The notes: generated by a model not told the origin, from the sequence alone. DNA of 64,000 nt from Mycolicibacterium elephantis DSM 44368 (GCF_004014805.1 NZ_ATDN01000001.1:434001-498000); one strand, 5' to 3'; positions 1 to 10,500 are shown, counted from the first letter of the stretch. Translations and numbers: made by a program.

Positions 1-1239
1 TCCGTCGAACTCGACCATGAACGCCAGCGGCAGTTGGGTGAACCGGCCACGCAGTTCGGCGCGTTCGCACGTGATGCCGGGCGGGTTGAAGCCGGCGCCG
101 TCGGCGCCGCGGGCCCCGAACGCGACCCTGGTCATCCGTTCCACGCCATGGCGGCGGTCGGGGTTGAGCTCGCGCACGACCCGGTCGAGGTTGGCCCGTT
201 GATGCGCGAACGCGCCGACCGCGGTGTCGCGGGTGGCCGCGAGGATTTCGCGGAACGTCTGGCGGGGCCGCGGGCGCAGCCGCAGCGCCACCGTGTTGCC
301 GTAGTAGCCGATGACCTCGTCGAGGTCGGCGGAACGGTTGAGCACCGGGGTGGCCACCAGCAGGTCGTCGGCGTGCGTGTAGCGGTGCATCAACACCCCG
401 AACGCTGCCAAGAGCACCATGTAGGGCGTTGCGCCGGATTCCTTGGCCAGCTTGGTCACCCGCTCGGCCGTCGGCTGCGGCAGCGTCAGCGTGCAGCGCT
501 GTGAGCGCCAATTCGCCGGGACGACGGATCCGTTGGGCCCGGGCAGCTCGAGGGGCTCCGGCGGGTCTGCCATCACGGCGCGCCAGTAGTCCAGGTCCTC
601 GGCGCTGGGCTCGGTGTCCACCGCGGGCACCGGCGCGGGAGCAGGCAGCGGCTCACCGCGGTAGGCGCGGGTGAGGTCACCGAAGAACACCTGCCAGCAG
701 GCGTCGTCCCACGCGATGTGGTGGGCCACCAGCAGCATGACGTGTTCGTCGGGGGCTGTGCGGATCACCGTGATGCGCAGCGGCGCATCGGTGCTGAGGT
801 CGAACGGGGCGTTGAACTCACGCTGCGCCAGTACCTCCAGGCGCAGTCGGCGGGCGTGTTCGGAGAGCTCGCACAGGTCGTGGACGGACCAGCCGGGCGT
901 CAGGTCGTGGTGCACGGTCAGTTGCGGTTCGCCGTCGGCGTCGGCCTGGTAGGTGGTGCGCAGCGCGGGATGGCGGGCGGCGACGGCGTTGACCGCGTCG
1001 TGCAGCCGTGAGATGTCGAGCACGCCGGTGAGCCGGTACGACAGGCAGATGTTGAGTACCGCCCCGGTGGGATCGGTCATCTGAACGAACCACATGCGGC
1101 GCTGGCCGTCGGAGAGAACGGCGTCGGCCGGGCCGGCCTGCGCGTTCGCCGACCGCAGCCCGCGCTCGGCGAGCCTGCGGCGCAATAGCTCCAGGCGACG
1201 CTGCTCGAGGTCCTCGCGGATGTCTACTGTGTCAGTCAC
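1..1239 (-). CDS. mbtE: Mycobactin NRPS MbtE, N-terminal part (runs off the window)
   Basis: Non-ribosomal peptide synthetase thought to add lysine in mycobactin assembly; only the first ~413 residues are here. The visible part is a condensation domain: a start region with DGQRRMWF, the catalytic HHxxxD motif as HHIAWDD at about residue 160, and later IGYYGNTVALRLRPR and FAHQRANLDR, all C-domain core motifs. The start is taken as GTG at 1239, which overlaps the mbtD stop by 8 nt, so the two are translationally coupled. Adenylation and carrier domains would lie beyond position 1. The assignment to MbtE rather than MbtF rests on its place directly after mbtD, as in known mbt clusters. Confidence 0.85.
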   Translation of the reverse strand, partial: MTDTVDIREDLEQRRLELLRRRLAERGLRSANAQAGPADAVLSDGQRRMWFVQMTDPTGAVLNICLSYRLTGVLDISRLHDAVNAVAARHPALRTTYQADADGEPQLTVHHDLTPGWSVHDLCELSEHARRLRLEVLAQREFNAPFDLSTDAPLRITVIRTAPDEHVMLLVAHHIAWDDACWQVFFGDLTRAYRGEPLPAPAPVPAVDTEPSAEDLDYWRAVMADPPEPLELPGPNGSVVPANWRSQRCTLTLPQPTAERVTKLAKESGATPYMVLLAAFGVLMHRYTHADDLLVATPVLNRSADLDEVIGYYGNTVALRLRPRPRQTFREILAATRDTAVGAFAHQRANLDRVVRELNPDRRHGVERMTRVAFGARGADGAGFNPPGITCERAELRGRFTQLPLAFMVEFDG

Positions 1240-4207
1240 GCGTGGTTTCCACCTTCTCTGTACGTGGGGAACCTGTCGGGTCGTGCAGGCTGTCGATGAG
1301 TTCGCCGCCCGTGATTCCGCCGAGCAGCGTCGCCAGGGCCACCTTCGTGCCGGTCGCCCGCATCAGCCGCTTGCGCAGGTCGAGCGCGAGCAGCGAATCC
1401 AACCCGAGGTCAAGCAGCGACATTTCGGGGTCGATCGCGTTCGCGTCGAGGTTGAGCACGGCGGCCAGTTCGGACAGCACGCGGTCGGCGACTCCCGCGG
1501 CGTCGAGTTCTGCGTCGGGCGAAGATGTTTCGCTGACCGTGTGGGTGTCGAGGAACGTCCGCAGGCGGTCGCTGTCGGCGGTCATCACCAGCGGGTCGGT
1601 TCGGTGGTCGCACAGGCTCGCCGCGATCGCCATGTCGGGCGCCATGGGCAACAGCCCTGAACGTTCGATGTTCGCCACCCCGGCCGCCTCGGCGATGCCG
1701 CCGCCGTGCCGCGGATCACCCTGCCACAGGCCGTATCTCACGGCCACGCAGTGTTGTCCCTTGGCGCGCAGTTGGCCGGCCACCGCGTCGAGCATCCGGT
1801 TGGCCGCGGAGTAGGCGCCGTGGCCGCGGCCACCCCAGACGCCGGACGCCGACGAGCACACCACGATCCGGGCGCCGGGGCGCAGCGGCCAACGATCGAC
1901 CATGTGGGCCAAGCCGTTGACCTTGGCCGCCGCGGTGTCGGCGAAGGCGGCGCCGGTGATGCCGTCGCGTTCGGTGAACGTCGCGGCCCCTGCGGCGTGG
2001 ATGAGCAGCGTGGCGCCGTCCCCACCGTGCTCGCGGGCCGCGGCCGCCGTCTGCTGCGGACAGGTGAGGTCACAACGCGCCGAGACGATTTCGGCGCCTG
2101 TGCGGTCCAGTTCGGCCTTGTTGGTGGCGTCGATACCGCTGCGGCTGACGAGCACGATCCGGCGGGCCCCCCGGTCGGCGAGATGCCGTGCGAAGTGCAG
2201 GCCGACGGTGCCGGTGCCGCCGGTGATCACCACGTTGTCGAGCACACCGTCGTCCAGTGGCCACGGGGTCGCCGCCGTGGCGGCTTCGGTCACGGCGCGC
2301 ACGTAGGTGGCGGGGCCGTTGTCGCCGTCGCGCACGGCGGTTTCCTGCGCGTCGCCGAGCACCGCGTCGAGCGCGGCGGCGGCGGTGGCGTCGTCGATCT
2401 CCCACGACGGCAGGTCCACGCGGCGGTAGGTCTGCTCGGGACGTTCGAGGCCGATGCTGCGGTGCATCGCGGCCAGCGCGGTCTGGGCCGGCAGGGCCGC
2501 GGGTTCGTCGGGCCGGACGTGTTCGCCGCCGACGGTCACCAGACACAACGTCGTGCCGGCCGATCCCGCGGTCTCGACGTAGTCGAGCAACCCGGTGTCG
2601 ATGAGCTTGGCGATCTCCTGCGCGGCCAATTCGGCGTCGGGGTGGTCGAGCACGGGGGCGACCGCGACGACGATGTCGGCCTCGTGTGGCGCGGCGGGTT
2701 GCGCGTACGGGTGGTGCCGGGCGGCGCTGCGCAGCCGATCGCCGAGCGCCCCAACGGGTCCGGCGAGTTCGACCACCGCGATTCGCCGGATCGCATCGCC
2801 GCTGACCGCGCCCACGGTCGGGATCCATTGCTCGTCGGCCACGGTGATTCCGGCGACCGGCGCCAACGGTTTCGGCGCCGCCCACAGCCGAACGGAACGC
2901 ATCGAGGCGTTCGGGAAGCCCGGCAGCAGGGCTACGTCGACGTCCACCAGGTCGGCCCAGCGGTATTCGGGGTCGGCCACCGCGGCACGCACGACGGCGG
3001 CCGACATGGCGTCGGGCCAGGGCTCATCCCGCTGCCCGGACCCGACGATCGACGGCGGTTCACCGGCGCCGTCGGCGACCAGATCGCCCAACGCGAACAA
3101 CAGCGACGGATGTGCCGACAGCTCGACGAACCTTGACGCGCCGCGCTCCCGAGCGGCCGTCACGGCCCGATCGAAGCGCACGGTGTTGCGCAGGTTGCGG
3201 TACCAGTAGTCGACGAAGTCTGTGCCCGCGGGAACCACCTGTGACGTCGCTGACCCGATGAACTCCACTGTGCCCGTCGCGAATTGACCGCGTGGCAACA
3301 GCGTTTCCAGATTTTCGCGCAGCGGTTCGAGCGCGCTGGTGTGGCCGGGGTAGTTCACGTCGAGCGGGCGGGCGAACAGGCCGCGCTCCGACGCCGCGGC
3401 CAAAAGTGCGTCGACGGCGCCGCGGTGTCCCGACACCACCACCGAGGACGCGGAGTTGACGGCGGACACCTCGAGCCAATCGTCGATCGTGGCGCAAAGT
3501 CGTTGAGCCTCTTCGAACGTGGTGCCCAGCGCGGCCATACCGTAGTTTCCGGCCAGGCCGTCGACCACCCTGGCCCTGGCGATCACCACCGCTGCCGCGT
3601 CGGAGAGCGTGATGCTGCCCGTGATGTAGGCGGCGGCCACCTCGCCGAGACTGTGTCCGACCGCGATGTCGGGGGCGATGCCGCACGATCGCCACACCTG
3701 GGCCAGCCCCGCCGCGTGGGTGAACTGCGCGGCCTGGATCTGCACCTGCGACCAGTCGCCGTCGTCGGTGTCGGCGATCAGGTACGGCAGCGGCGACCCG
3801 CTTCCCGTGGCGGCGAACGCCGCGGCGCAGCGGTCGACCTCCGCCCGGTACAGCGGGGACCGGTGATAGGCCTCGGCGCCCATCGACGGCCATTGGTTGC
3901 CCTGGCCGGGAAGGACGAATGCGGTTCGGGCAGCGGTTGATTCCGAGGATCGGGCGACCAGCGGGTGGTCCTCGTTCGCGATCAGCGCACGCAGACCGTC
4001 GGCCAGCGCGGCGATGTCGCCCGCGCGCAGCACCGCACGGTGCCTGCGCAACCGGCGGGTCCGCAACAGAGTGCCCGCGACCGCACGCACGTCCGGGCCC
4101 CGATCCAGATAGCGCAGGATCGCCCGGGCGTCGGCGCCGATCAGTTCCTCGGCGTGCGCGCTGAGCACCACCGGCACCCGGCCGTCCGGCAACCTGCTTG
4201 ATGGCAT
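1232..4207 (-). CDS. mbtD: Mycobactin polyketide synthase MbtD (AT-KR-ACP)
   Basis: A 991-aa PKS module that works with the KS protein MbtC to extend the mycobactin chain by one malonyl-derived unit. Domains: acyltransferase at about 90-390 (FVLPGQGNQWPSMG, active-site GHSLGEVAAA); ketoreductase at about 650-850 (NAD(P)H loop TGGTGTVGLHFARHL, YSAANRMLD active-site region); acyl carrier domain near the C-terminus (DLGLDSLLALDLRKRL, Ser being the phosphopantetheine site). There is no KS domain; that role is supplied by the preceding gene, whose stop overlaps this start by 1 nt. Strong mycobacterial synteny supports the name. Confidence 0.93.
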   Translation of the reverse strand: MPSSRLPDGRVPVVLSAHAEELIGADARAILRYLDRGPDVRAVAGTLLRTRRLRRHRAVLRAGDIAALADGLRALIANEDHPLVARSSESTAARTAFVLPGQGNQWPSMGAEAYHRSPLYRAEVDRCAAAFAATGSGSPLPYLIADTDDGDWSQVQIQAAQFTHAAGLAQVWRSCGIAPDIAVGHSLGEVAAAYITGSITLSDAAAVVIARARVVDGLAGNYGMAALGTTFEEAQRLCATIDDWLEVSAVNSASSVVVSGHRGAVDALLAAASERGLFARPLDVNYPGHTSALEPLRENLETLLPRGQFATGTVEFIGSATSQVVPAGTDFVDYWYRNLRNTVRFDRAVTAARERGASRFVELSAHPSLLFALGDLVADGAGEPPSIVGSGQRDEPWPDAMSAAVVRAAVADPEYRWADLVDVDVALLPGFPNASMRSVRLWAAPKPLAPVAGITVADEQWIPTVGAVSGDAIRRIAVVELAGPVGALGDRLRSAARHHPYAQPAAPHEADIVVAVAPVLDHPDAELAAQEIAKLIDTGLLDYVETAGSAGTTLCLVTVGGEHVRPDEPAALPAQTALAAMHRSIGLERPEQTYRRVDLPSWEIDDATAAAALDAVLGDAQETAVRDGDNGPATYVRAVTEAATAATPWPLDDGVLDNVVITGGTGTVGLHFARHLADRGARRIVLVSRSGIDATNKAELDRTGAEIVSARCDLTCPQQTAAAAREHGGDGATLLIHAAGAATFTERDGITGAAFADTAAAKVNGLAHMVDRWPLRPGARIVVCSSASGVWGGRGHGAYSAANRMLDAVAGQLRAKGQHCVAVRYGLWQGDPRHGGGIAEAAGVANIERSGLLPMAPDMAIAASLCDHRTDPLVMTADSDRLRTFLDTHTVSETSSPDAELDAAGVADRVLSELAAVLNLDANAIDPEMSLLDLGLDSLLALDLRKRLMRATGTKVALATLLGGITGGELIDSLHDPTGSPRTEKVETTRD

Positions 4208-5541
4208 CAGGCTGCCTCGCTTCCGGTGGCGCCCTGCGGTATCGAGACGACCACGTGCGCGTTGGTGCCGCTCATGCCGAATGCGCTCACGGCCGCCAGG
4301 CGCTGCCCGTCGACCGCCGGCCAGGGGGTCATCTTGGTGGCCAGGCGCAACCCCTGGCTGTCCCAGTCGATTTCACGGCTGGCCTCGTCGGTGTGCAGGG
4401 TGGCCGGCACGGCGGCGTGCTCGGCGGCGACGAGCACCTTGGCCAGACCGAGCCCACCGGCGGCGGCCTGGGTGTGGCCGATGTTCGACTTCACCGAGCC
4501 GAGCAGCCCGCCGCGGCCGGGTGCGGTGGCGCCGTAGGTCTGCGCCAACGAGGTCAGCTCCGTGCGGTCGCCGAGCCGGGTTGCGGTGCCGTGCCCTTCG
4601 ATCATCCCGATGTCCTCGGGACGCACCCCGGCGTGCTCGAGGGCCCGTTGGAAAAGCCGCGCCTGCGCCGGCCCGCTCGGCGCGGTGAGACCGACCGATC
4701 GGCCGTCCTGGTTCAGGCAGGTGGCGCGCAGCTCGGCGAGGACCCGATGTCCGTCGCGCAACGCCCGCGACCGGCGTTGCAGAACGAAGATCGCCGCGCC
4801 CTCGGCCCATACCGTGCCCGAGGCATGCGCGCTGTACGGACGGCAATGGCCGTCGTCGGAAAGCGCGTGCTGCTTGGAGAACTCGACGAAGAACCCCGGT
4901 GACCCCATCACGCACACCCCGCCTGCCAGCGCCATGTCGCAGTCGCCGGAGCGCAGCGCTTGGCCGGCGACGTGGATCGCGGTCAGCGCCGACGAGCACG
5001 AGGTGTCGATGGTCAGCGCGGGCCCGGCCAGCCCGAGCGTGTAGGCGATCCGGCCGGACACCGGGCCCAGCGCGGTGCCTGCCATCAGATGCCCTGTGAG
5101 GTCGGTGAACTCGGCCAGGGCGGGGCCGTAGCCCGTCGTCGACGCGCCGATGTAGCAGCCCACGTCGTGGCCGGAGAGATCGTCGGGGTTCATCCCGGTG
5201 TTCTCCAGGGCGCGCCATGCCACCCGCAGCGCGACGCGCTGCTGCGGGTCCATCGCGACGGCCTCGCGCGGCGAGATGGAGAAGAACTCGGGATCGAAGG
5301 TGGCCGCGCCGGTGAGGAATCCACCCAGGTCCTGGATGGGTTTGAAGCCGTCGCGCCGCGACCCGTCCAGCACCTCGCGGATCGGCCAGCCGCGGTCGCG
5401 CGGGAAGGGGCTCAGGGCTTCGCGTTGTTCGGCGAGCAGTGACCAGTACTGGTCGGCGGTTTCGATGCCGCCGGGGGCTTCGAGTGCCATCCCGATGATG
5501 ACGACCGGGTCGCGGGGGTCGCCGGGGTCGCTAGCTGGCAT
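4207..5541 (-). CDS. mbtC: Mycobactin ketosynthase MbtC
   Basis: Free-standing beta-ketoacyl synthase of 444 aa, partner of the KS-less MbtD. The catalytic triad is visible: Cys in IDTSCSSALTAIH, His in EGHGTATRLGD and His in GSVKSNIGHTQAAAGG. It begins with the usual KS start VVIIGMALEAPGGI. It overlaps the upstream thioesterase gene by 11 nt and mbtD by 1 nt, so it lies in a tightly coupled mbt operon. It should be iron-repressed through the IdeR box upstream of the thioesterase gene. Confidence 0.93.
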   Translation of the reverse strand: MPASDPGDPRDPVVIIGMALEAPGGIETADQYWSLLAEQREALSPFPRDRGWPIREVLDGSRRDGFKPIQDLGGFLTGAATFDPEFFSISPREAVAMDPQQRVALRVAWRALENTGMNPDDLSGHDVGCYIGASTTGYGPALAEFTDLTGHLMAGTALGPVSGRIAYTLGLAGPALTIDTSCSSALTAIHVAGQALRSGDCDMALAGGVCVMGSPGFFVEFSKQHALSDDGHCRPYSAHASGTVWAEGAAIFVLQRRSRALRDGHRVLAELRATCLNQDGRSVGLTAPSGPAQARLFQRALEHAGVRPEDIGMIEGHGTATRLGDRTELTSLAQTYGATAPGRGGLLGSVKSNIGHTQAAAGGLGLAKVLVAAEHAAVPATLHTDEASREIDWDSQGLRLATKMTPWPAVDGQRLAAVSAFGMSGTNAHVVVSIPQGATGSEAA

Positions 5542-6358
5542 TGATCAGCTCCGCGACCGTGTCGATGTGCTCGTTGAGGTAGAAGTGCCCGCCGTCGAAG
5601 AGGGTGAGCGTGACGACCTGCTCGGTGTGGATCTCCCACGCGCGCAACATGTCCTGGCTCACCCGGTGATCCTCGCGACCGCCGAGCAGGTGGATGTCGG
5701 CGCCGACCTTGCGATCCGGCCCGCATGCGTACCGGTTGAACGCCAGATAGTCGGCACGCACCGCGCGCACCAGCAGGTCGATGAACTCCTCGTCGTCGAG
5801 CAGCCGCGGATCGGTGCCGCCGAGATCGACCATGTTGGCGACCACCTCGGTGGCGGCGGTGGGCAGCCGCGGCGAGGTGACGACCGTGTGCGGTGCCTGG
5901 CTGGCCGACACCCACAGCTGGCTGACGTCGGCGCCGTGTTGTTCGGCGACGCGGGCGAACTCGAACGCGATGATCGCGCCCATGCAGTGGCCGAACAGCC
6001 GCAGCGGGCCCAGCCGGGTCCAGTCACCGGCGGCGAACAGGTCGGCGGCCAGCTGTTCGACGCTGTCGGGGGCTGGATGGGAAAGCCGGTCGGCGCGTTG
6101 CGGATACTGCAGGACGAACGCGTCGTTGCCGTTGGCGGCCAACGCGGTCGCGAAGGAGCGGTAGGCCGCCGCCGCGCCGCCCGCGTGGGGGAACACCACC
6201 GTCGCGCCGTCTGCGCACCGGCCGGGTGAGCGTTTGATCCAGGGCGCGAAGGTCAGTTGGCGCTGTTCGTCGATCATCGGCGCGGCGGCGTCGCATCGGC
6301 TCTCCGGATATGGACGGCCTGGTTTTGCGCGGTCGGTAACCTCATCTTCTTCCTCCAC
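5531..6358 (-). CDS. mbtT: Type II thioesterase of the mycobactin operon (MbtT-like)
   Basis: Alpha/beta-hydrolase thioesterase of 275 aa, expected to remove aberrant acyl groups from carrier domains of the Mbt synthetases or to release product. Motifs: VVFPHAGGAAAAYRSF (oxyanion region), LQYPQRADRL, nucleophile elbow FGHCMGAIIAFEFA, and a late GGHFYLNEH containing the catalytic His. The elbow has Cys where Ser is usual (GHSMG), so the nucleophile may be a thiol. It is the first gene of the operon running into mbtC-mbtD-mbtE, with an IdeR-like box 24 bp upstream. MbtB here ends after its carrier domain, which leaves this free-standing enzyme as the only thioesterase of this family visible in the locus. 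Confidence 0.85.
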   Translation of the reverse strand: MEEEDEVTDRAKPGRPYPESRCDAAAPMIDEQRQLTFAPWIKRSPGRCADGATVVFPHAGGAAAAYRSFATALAANGNDAFVLQYPQRADRLSHPAPDSVEQLAADLFAAGDWTRLGPLRLFGHCMGAIIAFEFARVAEQHGADVSQLWVSASQAPHTVVTSPRLPTAATEVVANMVDLGGTDPRLLDDEEFIDLLVRAVRADYLAFNRYACGPDRKVGADIHLLGGREDHRVSQDMLRAWEIHTEQVVTLTLFDGGHFYLNEHIDTVAELINAS

Positions 6359-6381
6359 GAATTAGCGCAGGCTGCCCTAAG

Positions 6382-6400
6382 TTAGGCTGACATTACCTTA
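6382..6400. promoter_or_regulatory. IdeR (iron-dependent repressor) box upstream of mbtT
   Basis: The 19-bp site TTAGGCTGACATTACCTTA matches the mycobacterial IdeR consensus (TTAGGTTAGGCTAACCTAA type, A/T positions tolerated) at about 15 of 19 positions. It lies 24 bp upstream of the mbtT start, in the 5' region of the minus-strand mbt operon. Expected effect: repression by Fe-loaded IdeR. The divergent LLM gene starts about 250 bp away and is less likely to be controlled by it. The rest of 6401-6650 shows no gene. Confidence 0.7.
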
Positions 6401-6650
6401 TCTTCGGTCCGCCGAACACGCCTACGCCCCGAGTGCCGGCGGGTGATGTCGACCACGTCGCTGCCCCTTCCGGCCCTTTTGCTGGGCACGCGTCGCCGCA
6501 TAGAAGCGCGGCGGTCTGTTTTGCTGGCCAGTTCTCGGCGGCCCGCCGCTCCAGAACTGCCACGCCGCACGACCGGCAGCAGACAGCCCTACCGGTCGCG
6601 CCGGCGGCTACGTAACGTGGTGCTGGTCGGCCATCTCGAAAGGACGGGGC

Positions 6651-7511
6651 ATGGATCTGGCGGGTGTCGGGATTTGGAGTTCTCAGCTGCGCTACGGCGA
6701 TCAGGGTGAGGCCGCGGAGGCGGCCGCGGAACTCGAGGAGCTCGGCTTCGAGGCGCTGTGGATACCCGATGTCGGTGGGCCGGTCCTCGATTCGGTGGAT
6801 CACCTGCTGTCGTCGACCAAACAGGTGGTCATCGCGACCGGCATCCTGAATTTGTGGATGCACGAGCCCGCCGAGGTGGCCGCCCGCTACGCCAGCCTGA
6901 CGGAGCAACACGGTGAGCGTTTCCTGCTGGGCATCGGTTGCAGCCATGCGCCGCTGATCGACTCGAAGGAGCCGGGTCGCTACCGCAAGCCGCTGGCGGC
7001 GACGCGGGCGTTCCTCGACGCGATCGACGCGACGCTCAATCCGGTGCCGGTCGCCAACCGGGTGCTCGCGGCGCTCGGCCCCAAGATGCTGCAGTTGGCG
7101 GCGACGCGGTCCCGTGGCGCGCACCCGTATCTCGTCACGCCCGAGCACACCCGGTCGGCCCGCGAGGTGCTGGGCGAGGGACCGTTGCTGCTGCCCGAGC
7201 AGACCGTGCTGCTCACCGACGACAAGACGGAGGCCCACGCGGCCGGAAAGGACTGGCTGCGTTCGTATCTGGCGTTGCCGAACTACGCCAACAATCTGCT
7301 GCGCTCCGGCTTCACCGAGGACGATGTGACGTCGGTCAGCGACCGGTTGTTCGACGCGATCATCGCCTGGGGCGACGAGGACGCGGTGCGGGCCCGCGTC
7401 AACGAGCATCGCGACGCGGGCGCCGACCACGTGTGCGTGCAGGTGCTGACCGCTGACCCGAGGGAATTCCCGCGCGAGCAGTGGCGTCGGCTGGCCGCCG
7501 CCCTGCTCTAG
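6651..7511 (+). CDS. LLM-class F420-dependent oxidoreductase
   Basis: 286-aa protein with a luciferase-like TIM-barrel fold typical of F420 enzymes of actinobacteria. Visible features: GVGIWSSQLRYGD at the N-terminus, ELEELGFEALWIPDVGGPV, AARYASLTEQHGERFLLGIG, and a C-terminal GADHVCVQVL strand. The start ATG at 6651 follows a good Shine-Dalgarno (GAAAGGACGGGGC). The substrate cannot be told. It sits inside the mbt locus but on the opposite strand, convergent with mbtB and separated from it by a strong hairpin; no IdeR box is evident directly upstream, so a role in siderophore synthesis is unproven. Confidence 0.85.
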   Translation: MDLAGVGIWSSQLRYGDQGEAAEAAAELEELGFEALWIPDVGGPVLDSVDHLLSSTKQVVIATGILNLWMHEPAEVAARYASLTEQHGERFLLGIGCSHAPLIDSKEPGRYRKPLAATRAFLDAIDATLNPVPVANRVLAALGPKMLQLAATRSRGAHPYLVTPEHTRSAREVLGEGPLLLPEQTVLLTDDKTEAHAAGKDWLRSYLALPNYANNLLRSGFTEDDVTSVSDRLFDAIIAWGDEDAVRARVNEHRDAGADHVCVQVLTADPREFPREQWRRLAAALL

Positions 7512-7517
7512 TTTCTT

Positions 7518-7580
7518 CGCCGAGATCGACGAAATGGTGGATTCTCTCGCGTATTTGCGACCATTTCGTCGATCTCGGCG
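7518..7580. terminator. Bidirectional terminator-like hairpin between LLM gene and mbtB
   Basis: A perfect 21-bp inverted repeat (arms 7518-7538 and 7560-7580, loop 21 nt) with arms beginning CGCCGAGATCGACGAAATGG. It fills the gap between two convergent stop codons (7511 and 7595). There is no long T tract, as is common in mycobacteria. Confidence 0.75.
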
Positions 7581-7594
7581 CCCAACGATCCCGG

Positions 7595-10500
7595 CTAGCC
7601 GAGTTCGGAGAGCACCTCGGCGCTGTCCATCTCCGCGATGTCCAGGTACACCTCGGCCACCGCGTCCAGACGCTCGCTGTCGGGTTCGCGCTCGCGCAGC
7701 CGCTGGGCCAGTTTCGCCACCGTTCGGGCCGCGAACATGTCGATGACCATCACCGACGACGTGTCCAGCCAGTCGCGAACCCGCGCGACCGCATGGGTGG
7801 CCAGCAGGGAATCTCCGCCGAGCGCGAAGAAGTCGTCGTCGACGCCAACGTGCGACGCGTCGACCCCCAAGACACGGGCGACGATCGCCACCAGCGCCGA
7901 CTCCAACGGGTTCGACGGCGCGCGGTAGGCGTGCTCGGCGGGCACCTCGACGTCGGCCAGTTGCCGTTCGACCGCGGCGCGGTCGATCTTGCCCGCCAGC
8001 GTGAACGGTATCCGGTCGGTCACCACGACGACCTTCGGAACCATGTGCGCGGGAACCAATTCGGCCATGCTCGCCGTGACGACGCTCGAGTCGACGCGGG
8101 GATCCGTGGTACGCACCAACGCCGCCAGCACGTCGCGCTCGCCGGATATCACGGCGGCGACGGCGGCGTCGACGCCCGCGACGCGCTTGAGCGCCGCCTC
8201 GACCTCGCCGAGCTCGATCCGGTATCCGCTGATCTTGACCCGATGGTCGATTCGTCCGACGAACTCCAGCGTGCCATCGGGCTGGTAGCGCACGAGATCG
8301 CCGGTGCGGTACCAGGTTCGGCCGTCGTGTTCGACGAACTTCTCGGCCGTCAGGTCATGGCGGCCGCGGTAGCCGCGGGCGATGCCCCGGCCGGAGAACC
8401 ACAGCTCGCCGGGCACCCAGTCCGGGCAGTCCGAGCCGTCAGCGGCGACCACCCGGCACGCGTTGTTGGGGAACGGCGTGCCGTACGGCACCGAGGTCCA
8501 GTGCGGCGGCGGCTCGCCGTCGACCTCGCACAACGTTGCGTGCACCGCGGTCTCGGTCGCCCCACCCAGCCCGGCCGCCCGCACGCCCGGTGCGGCATAG
8601 CGCAGGGCCGCAATGAGTTCCGGTCGCACCCAGTCGCCACCGAGAAGCACCACCCGCAGACTCGACAGCCGCGCGCCGCCGACGTTCAGCAGCATGTCCA
8701 GCCAGCCCGGCATCCAGTTCAGGAAGGTGACCGAGTGCTGCTCGATCAGATTTGCCCAGCTGTCGGGGTCGCGGCGCCGCTCCTCGTCGACCACGACAAC
8801 CGTGCCGCCCGCCCGCAGGATCGCGAAGACCTCCAGCACCGACATGTCGGCTTCCAGTGAGGCCAACGCCAGGCTGCGGTCGTTCGGCCCGAGTTCGAAG
8901 TGCTCGCTGAGGAACTCGACCGTGTTCATCACCGCGGCGTGGGTCAGTTCGACGCCCTTGGGCTCCCCGGTCGAGCCCGAGGTGAACAGCACGTACGCCA
9001 ACGCCGACGGGTCCACGGCGGCGGGCTCGAAATCCGCGTCGCGGCCGAGCGCGGCGGCGACGGTGATCGTCGGCACCCGCAGACCCGCACCCGGTTGGGC
9101 GTCGCCGCACATCAGCGCCGCCGCCACACCGCTGGACTCCAGGATCCGCGCGGTCCGGTCCGCCGGTTGGTCGGCGCCGATCGGCAGGTACGCCGCCCCG
9201 GTGGCCAAGATGCCCAGCACCGCGGGGATCTGCTCGGCGCATTTCGGCCCTATCAACGCGACCAGGTCGCCTGGTTCGACCCCGTTGTCTCGCAACGTCC
9301 TCGCGATCGAGAGCGCCTGTTTGCGCAGCTCACCGTAGCTGAGCTCACCGTCGCGGGCGACCAGTGCGGGCGCGTCGGGTGTCGCCGTCGCCGCGCGAAA
9401 AAAGCCGTCGTGCAACGCTTCCCCGCTGGGCGGCGCGGTCGTGGCGTTGTGCGCCTCGCGCACCGCTCGGGCCTCCGGCGGCACCGCGGGCGGATCCGGG
9501 GCGTCCCACGCCGCGTCGTCGGTGGCGAGCCTGGTGAGCTCGGCGATGTGGTAGGCGAACATCGCCTCGGCGACGCCGGGCCGGAACGCGTCGATGCGGA
9601 CGTCCCAGTTGATCATCAGACCGGTCGCCAGCGGTGTGGCCTGTGCGTCCAGAAGCACCTGCGGACCTTGCGAAATCGTCCACACCGGGGCGCCGAACTG
9701 GTCGGTCACCTCTCCCGCGAACAGGTCACCCAGCCCGATCGCGCTGGTGTACACGATCGGCGCCAGGGTCTGAGTGCCGCGATGCCGGCCCAGATCGCGC
9801 AGCACCGACAGCCCCGAGTAGCTCGAGTGCTGCGCGGTGCGGTGCAACGTCTCCTGAACCGCTCGGGTGCGCTCTGCAGGCGTGCGGGTCTGGGTGAGGT
9901 CGATGTCGAGCATCAGCGACGAGGTGAAGCATCCGACCAGCTTCTCGACATCGGGATGAAACGGTTCGCGGCCGAACATCGGCAAGTTGAGCAGGAAGCG
10001 CGAGTTGGTCGACCACCGCGCCAGTGCGTTGGAATACGACGCCGCCACGGCCATCGCCGGGGTGAGGCCGCGACGTTGGGCAGCGGCGAACAGAGCGTCG
10101 CGGGTCGGCACGTCGAAGACGTGCCACAGCCGGACGCTGCGCCGCGGATCCTCCCGTTCGGCGGGCGGAACCAGCGGCAGCGCAGGCGGTTCCGGCAGAT
10201 CCGGCAGGCGTTCGGCCCACCACCGCAGGTCCTCTTCGGACGGGCCGGTGTCAGAGGCGGTGAGCGCGTCGCGGTACTGCCGGTAGGTGTAGCCCAGCTC
10301 CGGCAGCTCACCTCCGCGGTAGAACACCGCGAGATCCGCCATGAACTTGCGGTAGCTCACCGCGTCGGCGGCGTTCATGTCCATGTCGACGTGCAGGCGG
10401 GTGCGTCCGCCGGGGCACAGCGACAGACTCAGTTCCAGCACGTCGCCGTCGAGAACCTGATGCGACTTCTCGTCGCGGATGGCATCGAGGCGTTCTCGCA

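Noticed and set aside
1706..3136. Plus-strand 476-aa open frame opposite mbtD
   Set aside because: Antisense to the KR and AT domains of mbtD; no ribosome site and no recognisable motif.
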